From an uncultured bacterium (lineage in GTDB: Bacteria > Patescibacteriota > Minisyncoccia > Moranbacterales > GWC2-37-73), in the NCBI GenBank assembly GCA_903851135.1, contig CAINNK010000046.1, forward strand, positions 1 to 51,408: a stretch of DNA of 51,408 nt, given 5' to 3'. This document shows, in pieces, positions 43,337-51,329 of this stretch (within the stretch, counting starts at the first letter, position 1; each line of letters opens with the position of its first letter). Position numbers and translations under genes: made by a program. Under the pieces are notes generated by a model. It saw only the letters and a program-made list of their open reading frames with translations. It was not told the origin of the DNA and ran no database searches.

Positions 43337-43360
43337 CAACCCGCCTCATCGGCGGGTTTT
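43337..43360 (-). terminator. terminator after ftsX
   Basis: ACCCGCC (43339-43345) and GGCGGGT pair around a short loop. On the minus strand the sequence after the stem is TGATTTATT; on the plus strand it is TTTATG. It lies about 50 bp past the ftsX stop and could work in both directions. Confidence 0.6.
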
Positions 43361-43407
43361 ATGCATTACACATTATATACATTATACATCATACAAAATA
43401 CTTTATA

Positions 43408-44325
43408 CTAAATTTTCAGGTATCTTCTAATTGCAATTGAGGCACTGACTGTCCCTAGAATTATTCCCGAAACAAGCAGCAATCCAAAGATGACAAAAAA
43501 ATGGCTAAGATAGAAATCCAAAATATCACCCCCGGCAATACTGCCCCGCGTGATTGGCACCAAGAATTTGGAAGTGACAAAAAGCGCCAGCATCACACTG
43601 AAAGCTGAAGAAATTCCGTAAAATATTCCTTCAAAAATAAAAGGCATTTTAATGTAAATATTCGAAGCTCCCACCAGGCGCATAATTTCAAATTCCTGCC
43701 TGTGAGCATACATCGTCAGCCTGATTGCATTAAAGGTGATTAAAATTCCAATGAAAACAAAAACGACTCCAAGTGTCAAACCAACTTGTTCGACAATTTT
43801 GATGATAGTGATGAGACGCTGGATAGCTGATTTGTTTTCCTCATAATCAATATGACTGACATCTTCTGCAAAAGAGGAGGTGTTGATAGCCTTTACGATA
43901 ACATCATATTGATCAGAGCTCCTTGCTTTGATCACCAACGCTGAAAGCAAAGGATTGTCCCCAATTTCATCCAAGGCTTGAGAAATGGAAGGATTGTTAT
44001 TGCCAAACTTTTTGAACTGCTCCAAGGCTTGTTCTTTGGAAACAAAATCAATGGATTTTATTTCTTGATAACTCACCAATTTGCTCTTAATCTCCTGGAT
44101 TTTACTATCCTGGACGTCTGGATTGAAATAAACGCTAACATTGATTTTATCTTGGACGTTTTTCAATACGATGTTTGAAGCAACACCAATAATCAAAGTC
44201 ACGCTAATGATATAAAGCGAAATAGCCAACACGCTGACAGTTGCAAAGCTCAGCCAACCGTTGCGATAAAAATTGCTGAGTCCTTCCTTGAAGGTTCTTT
44301 GAAGTTTTGTGATTTTCATTCCCAT
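43408..44325 (-). CDS. ftsX: cell-division permease FtsX
   Basis: This 305-residue protein has four helices in the FtsX pattern: one near the N-terminus (LSFATVSVLAISLYIISVTLI), then an extracytoplasmic domain (about 60-165) with SVYFNPDVQDS and ALVIKARSSDQYD, then three helices. IRLTMYAHRQEFEIMRLVGA (about 213-232) is the cytoplasmic block diagnostic of FtsX. With FtsE it forms an ABC-type complex that controls peptidoglycan hydrolases at the septum. It begins 17 bp after the ftsE stop. Confidence 0.92.
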   Translation of the reverse strand: MGMKITKLQRTFKEGLSNFYRNGWLSFATVSVLAISLYIISVTLIIGVASNIVLKNVQDKINVSVYFNPDVQDSKIQEIKSKLVSYQEIKSIDFVSKEQALEQFKKFGNNNPSISQALDEIGDNPLLSALVIKARSSDQYDVIVKAINTSSFAEDVSHIDYEENKSAIQRLITIIKIVEQVGLTLGVVFVFIGILITFNAIRLTMYAHRQEFEIMRLVGASNIYIKMPFIFEGIFYGISSAFSVMLALFVTSKFLVPITRGSIAGGDILDFYLSHFFVIFGLLLVSGIILGTVSASIAIRRYLKI

Positions 44326-44342
44326 AAGCTTATGTTTTTGTT

Positions 44343-45038
44343 TTAAGCGTTAACTTTTGTTCCTGAATATTTGCCTTTTTCATTGTCACGAATAATTTTA
44401 CCGTCATCAATTTCCACCACACGCCTGCTTAGCTTGTCGACAATCACTTTGTTATGAGTGGCCAGCAAAATCGTGGTCCCGAGACTGTTTATTTTCACCA
44501 ACAATTGAATAATTTCCCAAGTTGAAATTGGATCAAGATTCCCGGTCGGTTCATCCGCAATAATAATCAAAGGATGATGGACCAAAGCTCGCGCCATGCA
44601 AACTCGCTGTTGCTCACCACCAGACAACTGCCGCGGGTATTTACCCATTTTGCTACTCATACCGACAATGTCCAAGATCTCCGGAACTCTTTGGGCAATT
44701 TCCTCATCAGGTTCACCTGCCACTTCAAGCGCATAGGCCACATTCTCATAGGCGGTTTTTTGCGGCAACAATTTAAAATCCTGAAAAACCGTTCCGACAT
44801 TACGACGATAAAACGGCAAATGTTTTCGCTTAATAGCATCCAATGAACGTTCATTGAAATATACTGCGCCCGAGGTCGGTTGCTCTTCAGCATAGAGCAA
44901 CTTGAGCAAAGTTGATTTGCCAGCTCCACTGTGTCCCACAATTGAAACGAATTCACCTTGTTGAATTGTCAAATTAATGTCTTCCAGAGCCACAAAATCA
45001 CCGGGATAAATTTTCGAAACATTTTCAAACTTGAGCAT
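44343..45038 (-). CDS. ftsE: cell-division ATPase FtsE
   Basis: This 231-residue ABC ATPase has LKFENVSKIYPGDFVALEDI at the start, the Walker A motif GHSGAGKST (34-42), a Q-loop VFQDFKLLPQKTAYENVA, the signature QLSGGEQQRV, Walker B IIIADEPTGNLDP and the His switch ATHNK. VFQDFKLL and EPTGNLDP are typical of FtsE. It pairs with FtsX encoded directly downstream. prfB lies upstream on the same strand, a neighbourhood seen in many bacteria. Confidence 0.93.
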   Translation of the reverse strand: MLKFENVSKIYPGDFVALEDINLTIQQGEFVSIVGHSGAGKSTLLKLLYAEEQPTSGAVYFNERSLDAIKRKHLPFYRRNVGTVFQDFKLLPQKTAYENVAYALEVAGEPDEEIAQRVPEILDIVGMSSKMGKYPRQLSGGEQQRVCMARALVHHPLIIIADEPTGNLDPISTWEIIQLLVKINSLGTTILLATHNKVIVDKLSRRVVEIDDGKIIRDNEKGKYSGTKVNA

Positions 45039-45069
45039 TTTTTTATTTTAAACTTAAGAAATATTTTGC

Positions 45070-45180
45070 CAAGTTTATCATCTTGAGCGTAACATATTGA
45101 AGTCGAAAGACCTGAGCCCAGCTTTCTCGACTTTGCTAATTCTCATAAAATCGAATTAGCTCCGCTCGAAATGACAAATT
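45070..45180. repeat. palindromic repeat (CATCTTGAGCG / CGCTCGAAATGAC)
   Basis: The left end CATCTTGAGCGTAACATATT and right end GAATTAGCTCCGCTCGAAAT form an imperfect inverted pair. GAAGTCGAAAGACCTGAG and CTTTCTCGACTTTGC pair inside. It is similar in type to 41440-41520 and lies between prfB and ftsE. Confidence 0.55.
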
Positions 45181-45205
45181 ATTTTGATGACTTTTTTATT
45201 ATACA

Positions 45206-46304
45206 CTATTTTTCATTTGCATGGAAGCGCAAATAAGCCTGCATAAATTCTTCCAGCTCTCCCTCCAAAACTTTTTCCGCATCACTCGTTTCAAATTTCG
45301 TGCGATGATCCTTGACCATCTTGTAAGGATGAACCACATAGGATCTGATCTGACTGCCCCACTCGGCGCTTTTCTGCTCTCCACGCAATTTTTGCTTTTC
45401 AATTTCTTGTTGCTCGAGAAACTTTTTGTGAATTCTGGCTTTCAAAACTTTCATGGCCTGCTGCCTGTTTTGAAGTTGGCTGCGTTCACTTTGACAAGTC
45501 ACCACAATGCCGGTCGGAAGATGCGTAATGCGTACCGCACTGTCCGTGGTGTTGACGTGTTGGCCGCCAGCCCCCGATGCTCGATAAGTGTCAATCACCA
45601 AATCCTGAGGATTAATGACCACTTCAGCGATATCTTCAATAATCGGCAAAACTTCCACAATTGCAAAAGAAGTTTGACGCAAGTTGTCAGAATTAAAGGG
45701 CGAGAGCCGCACCAAACGATGCACGCCAGCTTCACTTTGCAAATATCCATAAGCCCAAGCGCCATCAATTTCTAGTGTCGCGCTTTTGATGCCAGCTTCA
45801 GCGCCTTTTGTTTGTTCCACAATCACAGCCTTGAAACCATTTTTTTCTGCCCACTTGAGATACATGCGCAGCAACATTTCCGCCCAATCTTGCGCATCTA
45901 CACCACCAGCTCCGCTGCGAATGGCCAAAATAACATCATTGCAATCATATTGTCCGCTGAGCAAAGTCTTAAACTCCAAGGTCTCGAATTCTTTTTGAAT
46001 TTCCAACATTTGTTTTTCAACTTCCGTGCGTTCTTGATTTTCAGGTGTTTCAAAAAGCTCTAACAATTCAATCAAATCAGCAACTTTTTTTTCAAGCTTT
46101 TCAAAATCCTCTACTTCGCTTTTGAGCGTTTCCAATTCTTTGGAAATTTGCGCGGCCTGCTTCGGATCATTCCAAAAACCTTCCTCAGTGGTTTGCAATT
46201 CCAATTGACCAATCTTTTTGGTTTTTTCTGCCAAGTCAAAGATAGTCCCGCAACAGCGGGAGCTTAGTTTTTATCGCATTAAGATTGTCTAGAATTTCTT
46301 TCAT
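45206..46304 (-). CDS. prfB: peptide chain release factor 2 with programmed +1 frameshift
   Basis: The first frame starts at ATG 46304, encodes MKEILDNLNAIKTKLPLLRD plus Tyr-Leu, and meets TGA at 46238-46236 in the context CTT TGA C, the universal RF2 frameshift site. A +1 slip continues with GAC TTG GCA and gives 365 residues in total, the same length as E. coli RF2. SPF, the UGA-recognition tripeptide, is at about 201-203 and the catalytic GGQ at about 246-248. UGA readthrough by frameshift lets RF2 regulate itself. The usual upstream SD-like AGGGGG is only GCGGGA here and is the 3' arm of a small hairpin (46247-46260). Confidence 0.93.
46247..46260 (-). promoter_or_regulatory. hairpin next to the prfB frameshift site
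   Basis: On the minus strand CCCGC-TGTT-GCGGG forms a 5-bp GC stem whose 3' arm ends 5 bases before CTTTGAC. In the standard arrangement a free SD-like sequence lies here, so pairing could mask or expose the G-run. Confidence 0.55.
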
Positions 46305-46309
46305 ATAAA

Positions 46310-46425
46310 CTAACAGATTAAAACGGATTAATTACGGATCTGACGCTAATCACGAATAAAAAAATTTCCATTCACAATCCGTGATTTGTGAATATCTGTT
46401 AAAAATCCGTGAAAATCAGTTTCTC
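46310..46425. repeat. AATCCGTGA-type interspersed repeat
   Basis: The segment contains ACGGATTAATTACGGATCTG, CACAATCCGTGATTTGTGAA and AAAAATCCGTGAAAATCAG, with partial inverted symmetry. Such AATCCGTG strings are common spacer repeats. No gene is seen. Confidence 0.5.
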
Positions 46426-47170
46426 ATTCGAGAATGAGCAATCCATACATCACACCTATTCCTGCAATAATAAAAACTAGTTGCAGCAACGAATGTAAAA
46501 CCTTGGTTGATTTGTGCAGTTCCGGAATAATGTCAGCGCTGGCAACATAGATAAAGCCACCCGCCGCAAAAGGAATCAGATAATAAGTTGTGTTGGAAAA
46601 ACTTTCGCCGATAATAAGCACAAGCAACGCTCCGAAAATCGCTACAATGCCAGCCAGAAAATTATACAGCAAAGCTTTGCGCTTGGAAAAACCGCCATAC
46701 AGCATTGAAGCAAAATCGCCAATTTCATGGGGAATTTCATGAAAAATCACCGCCAAAGTCGTGGCAATTCCAATTGGCACACTCACCAAGAAACTTGCCG
46801 CTATAATCATTCCATCGATGAAATTATGCGCCCCATCTCCAATCATAATCACATAGGAGAAAGTCTCATTATGCTCGCGGCAACTGATGTCGTGGCAATG
46901 GTGCCAATGAATGAATTTTTCCAAAACGAAAAAGGCTAGCATCCCAGCCAGAATGGAAAAGGCAATCCCAACTCCCGAGCCACTTTTGTACGCCTGCGGA
47001 ATCAAATGCAAAAAAGCGTCGCCCAAAAGCGTCCCCCCGGCAAACGCCACCGCCCAAATCAAAAACTTCTTGATTTTTTGCTCCCCAAACGGAAAAGCAA
47101 CCAAACCCAGCAAGGAAAGCAGGCTGACGATGAAAACAGATATTAAAGTGTAAAGCCAAACGTACATCAA
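46424..47170 (-). CDS. ZIP-family metal transporter
   Basis: This 248-residue protein has seven to eight helices. GGTLLGDAFLHLIPQAY, DGAHNFIDGMIIAASF (helix 4, HNFxDG) and HEIPHEIGDFASMLYGG (helix 5, HExPHE) form the metal site of ZIP transporters. WHHCHDISCREHNE in the loop before helix 4 is the His-rich segment. It imports Zn2+, Fe2+ or similar cations into the cytoplasm; the metal is not assignable. No SD; the leader is an AT-rich TTTGAAATTTGAAATTT repeat. Confidence 0.92.
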   Translation of the reverse strand: MMYVWLYTLISVFIVSLLSLLGLVAFPFGEQKIKKFLIWAVAFAGGTLLGDAFLHLIPQAYKSGSGVGIAFSILAGMLAFFVLEKFIHWHHCHDISCREHNETFSYVIMIGDGAHNFIDGMIIAASFLVSVPIGIATTLAVIFHEIPHEIGDFASMLYGGFSKRKALLYNFLAGIVAIFGALLVLIIGESFSNTTYYLIPFAAGGFIYVASADIIPELHKSTKVLHSLLQLVFIIAGIGVMYGLLILE

Positions 47171-47275
47171 TTTGAAATTTGAAATTTGAAATTTTAGGTG
47201 AAATCTAAATTTTAAAATTTAGAAATTAAAAATTCAATTCAAATTTAAAATTAAAAATTTAAAATTCTTGTTAAA
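47165..47275. repeat. AT-rich AAATTTAAAATT spacer
   Basis: Tandem TTTGAAATTTGAAATTTGAA and AAATTTAAAATTAAAAATTT strings resemble 12457-12577. The T-rich parts may end transcription of the rubrerythrin gene upstream. No gene. Confidence 0.6.
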
Positions 47276-47277
47276 AA

Positions 47278-47799
47278 TTACGCTAAGTAATTTTTAATCA
47301 AGGTGATATGATCCAACTCAACTTGATTCAGTGCCGTAAACATAATCTTCACATGCCTTTCAATCGCCTCTTTCGCAAACTGGCCGTACAGCGTGGCGGC
47401 GTGGTCTTCAAGCTCGAGCGTCTTTTGAAAATTTTCCAAAACTGCGTCGCTGCAAAGTTCAGGCTTGACTTCTGGCATTGGAATTTGCAAAATCTTGGTG
47501 CAAATGACTGCATGTTCAAGTTCAACTTTCGCCAAGCGTTTATACATTTTCATCACTTCATACGAATCAGTCTTGCCCGCCATACAAAGATAAATTGCAT
47601 TAGCCTCAATCTCCAATTGCAAAGTTTCTTGCAAATTTTTTTTGGTTAGCTCCGACAAATCTTCTTTGACTTCCACCACCGGTTTGGCATCTTTGCCTTC
47701 TTTGATAAAAGCTTGCCTTGCCCCACAAAAAGGACAACTGGTTGGTTTTCCTTCGCCCAAATATGCATCCCCACAAATTTCACAGATATAAGTTTTCAT
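47278..47799 (-). CDS. rubrerythrin with N-terminal rubredoxin domain
   Basis: This 173-residue protein has the rubredoxin-like domain first: CEICG (Cys6, Cys9) and SCPFCG (Cys22, Cys25). The ferritin-like diiron domain comes second, with LEIEANAIY, VELEHAVI, ELEDHAAT and QVELDHIT supplying the Glu/His ligands. This is the 'reverse' order of classical rubrerythrin. It probably reduces hydrogen peroxide in the cytoplasm with electrons from a reductase, a common oxidative-stress defence in anaerobes. ATG start, no SD. Confidence 0.88.
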   Translation of the reverse strand: MKTYICEICGDAYLGEGKPTSCPFCGARQAFIKEGKDAKPVVEVKEDLSELTKKNLQETLQLEIEANAIYLCMAGKTDSYEVMKMYKRLAKVELEHAVICTKILQIPMPEVKPELCSDAVLENFQKTLELEDHAATLYGQFAKEAIERHVKIMFTALNQVELDHITLIKNYLA

Positions 47800-47875
47800 A
47801 TGATTTGATAATTTTAATTTTTATCTATAATAAAAAATGCAAACAAACTCCAAAAATATTTTTCAAATTCTATAA

Positions 47876-49699
47876 CTACTTATAAAGATCCTTTATAAAA
47901 ATCGCGCCATTCGGAGTTTCAAAAAGAATGTTCGCTCTCTGCTCATCACTGAGTTCTTCTTTACTTTTATAATCAATGACAACCATACCCTCATTATAAC
48001 AAACCCTCTCAAGATGAGCATTGTTCGCAAACGCGCCAAGAATTTTATCAGGCGAGATACTTCCTTCCACGAAAGACTCCCCATCATAAGCCGATTGAAT
48101 AAATGTCCTATCCATGGAAGGATTAAGTAAGAAGGTTGGGTTTTTCGCTCTTGTAATCCACATAACCTGCCGCTCGAAAGAATCAAGATTTCCTTTCTTA
48201 TTTTCTTCTTCCTGATTGCTTTCAGTGTATGCATCCCTCATTAATTCTTTGATGGATTCTATCAATTCCTTTTTGGCCTCATTCCAATCTTTAAAGAATC
48301 TCCCGTCAAAAAGCAACTCGCCATCGCCATGAATAAAAGTTTCATAAACTTTATTATCAGTCCGTGATATTGTCGCACGATGATAACTCCCGTCTTTATT
48401 CACTTCATTCGGATTTATATAAGACTCGCTGGTATCAGAAACCGTTACAAGCTCCGTATATTGATCTCTGATAATCTGCTCGATGTTTCCACCCAAAGTC
48501 CATGTTTGCACCAGCTGAGAACCGGCTAATACTTCAAATATGCAGGCGGGATTTATCTGACCATAATTTTCTTCTAAATACCGGCTCATGAGCAAGCGTA
48601 TCTTCCGTTTCATTTCACGATAGATTTGCGAATCTTTTTCGCCTTTGTTTGAACCTTTATAGACATCGTACACTGACACGCAATCAAGGCGGCCAGTAAT
48701 TGCCTGGAGGTCATTCCCTTGGCCAGAGTTACTCTTTCCAAAATGTTCGCTTTGATCAAGATTCGAAAGGATGCCGTTTTTCAATATGGATCCAAGATAT
48801 GGAGTACCTGTGAAATGAAGGAGAAAGTCTTTGTTTTTTACGCCCGCTTCTATGATCTTACAATTTTCAGTGAATTTTTCTTTTACTTTTGCTGATAACA
48901 GATCTCTTTGTTCTACAGCAGCAGGATCAACATTGCCTTCGCCTAAAATCTCGATAATTTTCGAAACATCAAAAAGCGACTTTTTTTCTATGGCATTTTG
49001 AAGAGCTATATTTATTTCATCTTGCGAAAAACTGACCGGAAATTCTTCCGAAAATTTTCGCAAAACGTTAGCGTTACCAGCCTCCAAAAGGACAGCTTTT
49101 AGCTCGTTCATAAGCTCCCCCGATAAACCGGCCACAGCAAGAAATTCAAGGGAGCGAAACGTGTCATGGGGTATTAGGGAATTATTCTCCAAATCATTTT
49201 TAATGCGTCCCACAAATCCTGCTTTCCTTGCTTCTAAAAAAATTCCTAACTTTTCATAGACACGTTTATTTTTACTGAGAATCTCGCGCTTTCGAGAGAA
49301 TTCATCAGTATAGTCGGTTCCATGATTTTGAGCATAATCACGCGCAAAGTACTCTCCTTTAAGAACATCAGCTCCCAAGTTAGATAATTCTGATCTATAC
49401 CCTTTCGATTTTTTTCGGAGCAGATCAAACTTTTCAAAGTCTTCATCAACGGAAAAATATCTACGATCTGCCGTCTCGCTATTTACTTCCTCAATAGCGT
49501 CTTTGTATTCCTCAAAAAAAAGTTGTGCCTCTTTATCCAATTCCTTCAATTTCATAAACCTACTTTCCGCACTTTTGTATGCTTCGGTTTTTTTCGCTTC
49601 ACCTAAAATTTCCCTTGCCTTTTCAGGATCGTCTTGGCGAACTTCTTTAAGTTCCTTGGCTAGATCGTCACGATAGAATTGTTGATTAAATTTTTCCAT
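47876..49699 (-). CDS. orphan 607-aa protein with ADP-ribosyltransferase-like motif
   Basis: The first about 290 residues are charged and helical, probably coiled-coil in part (KELKEVRQDDPEKAREILGE). At about 293-311 stands LLHFTGTPYLGSILKNGIL, which resembles the NAD-binding 'HxT..yL.sIL..Gl' block of ART-fold enzymes such as DarT and Tpt1. Downstream parts (ATISRTDNKVYETF, NPTFLLNPSMDRTFIQSAYDGES) are not family-specific by eye. There is no signal peptide or membrane helix. It lies beside tRNA-Thr and two incomplete or accessory genes. It could be an effector or toxin, a housekeeping CPR protein, or neither. Confidence 0.5.
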   Translation of the reverse strand: MEKFNQQFYRDDLAKELKEVRQDDPEKAREILGEAKKTEAYKSAESRFMKLKELDKEAQLFFEEYKDAIEEVNSETADRRYFSVDEDFEKFDLLRKKSKGYRSELSNLGADVLKGEYFARDYAQNHGTDYTDEFSRKREILSKNKRVYEKLGIFLEARKAGFVGRIKNDLENNSLIPHDTFRSLEFLAVAGLSGELMNELKAVLLEAGNANVLRKFSEEFPVSFSQDEINIALQNAIEKKSLFDVSKIIEILGEGNVDPAAVEQRDLLSAKVKEKFTENCKIIEAGVKNKDFLLHFTGTPYLGSILKNGILSNLDQSEHFGKSNSGQGNDLQAITGRLDCVSVYDVYKGSNKGEKDSQIYREMKRKIRLLMSRYLEENYGQINPACIFEVLAGSQLVQTWTLGGNIEQIIRDQYTELVTVSDTSESYINPNEVNKDGSYHRATISRTDNKVYETFIHGDGELLFDGRFFKDWNEAKKELIESIKELMRDAYTESNQEEENKKGNLDSFERQVMWITRAKNPTFLLNPSMDRTFIQSAYDGESFVEGSISPDKILGAFANNAHLERVCYNEGMVVIDYKSKEELSDEQRANILFETPNGAIFIKDLYK

Positions 49700-49726
49700 A
49701 TTTTATTTTTTAAAAATATATATTCA

Positions 49727-49765
49727 TTGAGCCGTCCATCAGAATCGAACTGATGACCTACGCGT
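49727..49765 (-). pseudogene. partial duplicate of tRNA-Thr (3' half)
   Basis: 39 bp identical to 49863-49901, covering the tRNA-Thr 3' end through the T-arm and the 3' side of the anticodon stem, plus two flanking bases. Upstream of it on the minus strand the anticodon loop is replaced by a palindrome and other sequence, so it cannot make a functional tRNA. Confidence 0.8.
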
Positions 49766-49773
49766 GGAGCCTG

Positions 49774-49847
49774 TCCGCCTTGGGCGGAAGTGCGCATGGA
49801 GCCGATGGCCGGAATCGTCAGCCCTAGGCTGATCCGCCTTGGGCGGA
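49774..49847. repeat. two TCCGCCTTGGGCGGA palindromes
   Basis: The 15-bp palindrome occurs at 49774-49788 and 49833-49847, both between the two tRNA-Thr 3' copies. GGCTGA/TCAGCC (near 49820-49832) adds a third small hairpin. The 97-bp insert as a whole is GC-rich. Confidence 0.85.
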
Positions 49848-49865
49848 AACCGCTCCTCAATTTTG

Positions 49866-49938
49866 AGCCGTCCATCAGAATCGAACTGATGACCTACGCG
49901 TTACGAGTGCGTCGCTCTGCCAACTGAGCTAGGACGGC
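49866..49938 (-). tRNA. tRNA-Thr (CGT)
   Basis: 73 nt: acceptor GCCGTCC/GGACGGC, D-arm GCTC...GAGC, anticodon loop CTCGTAA (anticodon CGT) on a stem ACGCA/CGCGT with one mismatch at its top, T-arm ATCAG-TTCGATT-CTGAT. CCA is not encoded. A partial copy follows 98 bp downstream on the minus strand. Confidence 0.88.
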
Positions 49939-50006
49939 TTTTGCCTTAACTCAAATTTTAGCTAATTTGAGCCCTTTTGGCAAGCATGAAAAAAGCTCGA
50001 AAAAAG

Positions 50007-51176
50007 TTAGAAAAAATTATCAGCTGTGATCAATCTTGTTTTAGCCGTTGGGTATCTATTTTTAAAAGCCTTATTGACAGATCTTCTTTTGTATTTCACT
50101 TCCACGCCAATGATTTCTCCTTTTTTTTCCAAAACTACATCAATTTCAGAGCCTTGTTTTGTTCGCCAATAATAAAACTTCAAATTTGCATCACAATAAC
50201 TATCTTGCTTTATCAATTCACTAATAATGAAGTTTTCGAACAAAGCCCCCTTGTCAGTCCGCGAATCCAAATCAGAGAAATCACCAATCAGGGCATTTCT
50301 GATGCCCGTATCATAGAAAAATATCTTTGCTGCTTTTGAAATTTCATCCCGCTTTTTCTTTGAATATGGATACAGCCGAAACAAAATAAAACTCTGCTCG
50401 AAAATTTCAATATAGCGTTTAATTGTCCGCTGATCAGCCTTTAAGCTACTGGCTAGCTCTGAATAATTTATAAGATTTCCAATTTGAAAAGCCAGCAACC
50501 TCAGCAAATCCTTGGCTAATTTCTTGTCCTCAATCAAATCCAATTCCAAAATATCCTTGAAAATTAAACTGTCCACGAAATTCAAAAGATATTTCCCATC
50601 ACTTGGATTGTCTATCAAATGTGGATACTGTCCATAAACCAACACGCCATCAAGAACACTTTTCAAATCAAACCTGTAAAGCTGATCCCTGGGCTTGTAT
50701 TTTTTATCATCTATTATTTTTTCAAGAATATTGAAATTTAACTCTTTTTCAATTCCTTTTTGATTCAAATATTCAGAAAAAGTGAGCGGATAAATATTGT
50801 AGTCTATCTTTCTGCCAGCCAAACTCTCCCCTGTTTTATTTTTTATGTGAAAAGAAGATGAGCCCGTAATTATGATTTTTACCCCCTCCAATTGATCATA
50901 GATTATTTTCACTGCCCTACCAGGATTGCTCAAGAGATGAATTTCATCAATAATAATTTCTTTGGATTTTTTATTGATGAGCGTTTTATAGGTTTCAATA
51001 TCGTATGATTCAAGAATTTTTCTGATAGGCTCGTTATCCACCAAGAAATAGGATCCTGTTGGAAAAATCTTTTTAACCAAGGTTGTTTTTCCAACTTGCC
51101 TTGAACCAAGCAAGATAAGCACTTGCTTGTATTTTTCAAAATGTAGTTTAAGCTTAGAATCAAGATGTCTTTGCAT
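50007..51176 (-). CDS. DUF4143-type P-loop ATPase (AAA_14)
   Basis: This 389-residue protein has the Walker A motif LLGSRQVGKTTLVKKIF (about 22-38), Walker B EIIIDEIHLLSN and a sensor ITGSSSFHI. The second half is a DUF4143 domain with a winged-helix-like YSELASSLKADQRTIKRYI and the nuclease-like end YYWRTKQGSEIDVVLEKKGE followed by IGVEVKYKRR (E/D...ExK pattern). Such ATPases are very common in anaerobes, CPR and archaea and may serve in defence or stress, but their role is unproven. ATG start. Confidence 0.88.
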   Translation of the reverse strand: MQRHLDSKLKLHFEKYKQVLILLGSRQVGKTTLVKKIFPTGSYFLVDNEPIRKILESYDIETYKTLINKKSKEIIIDEIHLLSNPGRAVKIIYDQLEGVKIIITGSSSFHIKNKTGESLAGRKIDYNIYPLTFSEYLNQKGIEKELNFNILEKIIDDKKYKPRDQLYRFDLKSVLDGVLVYGQYPHLIDNPSDGKYLLNFVDSLIFKDILELDLIEDKKLAKDLLRLLAFQIGNLINYSELASSLKADQRTIKRYIEIFEQSFILFRLYPYSKKKRDEISKAAKIFFYDTGIRNALIGDFSDLDSRTDKGALFENFIISELIKQDSYCDANLKFYYWRTKQGSEIDVVLEKKGEIIGVEVKYKRRSVNKAFKNRYPTAKTRLITADNFF

Positions 51177-51308
51177 ATAAATATATTACTTTTTAATCAT
51201 CTGATGTAACAAAAGATATATCTAATTATACACACACCACTTTTTTTGTCAAGCCATTATGTCAAATGCAACATTCAAACATGAAAGCCCCTTTTTCTGC
51301 TAAACTAG

Positions 51309-51329
51309 AGCGTTAACTTTTAAAACGCT
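51309..51329. repeat. inverted repeat at the transposase start
   Basis: AGCGTT (51309-51314) and AACGCT (51324-51329) flank nine bases directly before the ATG at 51330. It could be part of a terminal repeat or an autoregulatory operator of the insertion sequence. Confidence 0.4.

Noticed and set aside
46235-46304. A sequencing frameshift at the start of prfB
   Set aside because: CTTTGAC after 22 codons is the conserved programmed site, and the resulting length equals that of known RF2. It is biology, not an error.
49727-49938. Proven integrated element between att sites
   Set aside because: Only 97 bp separates the two tRNA copies and no integrase is present, so an att origin is possible but not shown.
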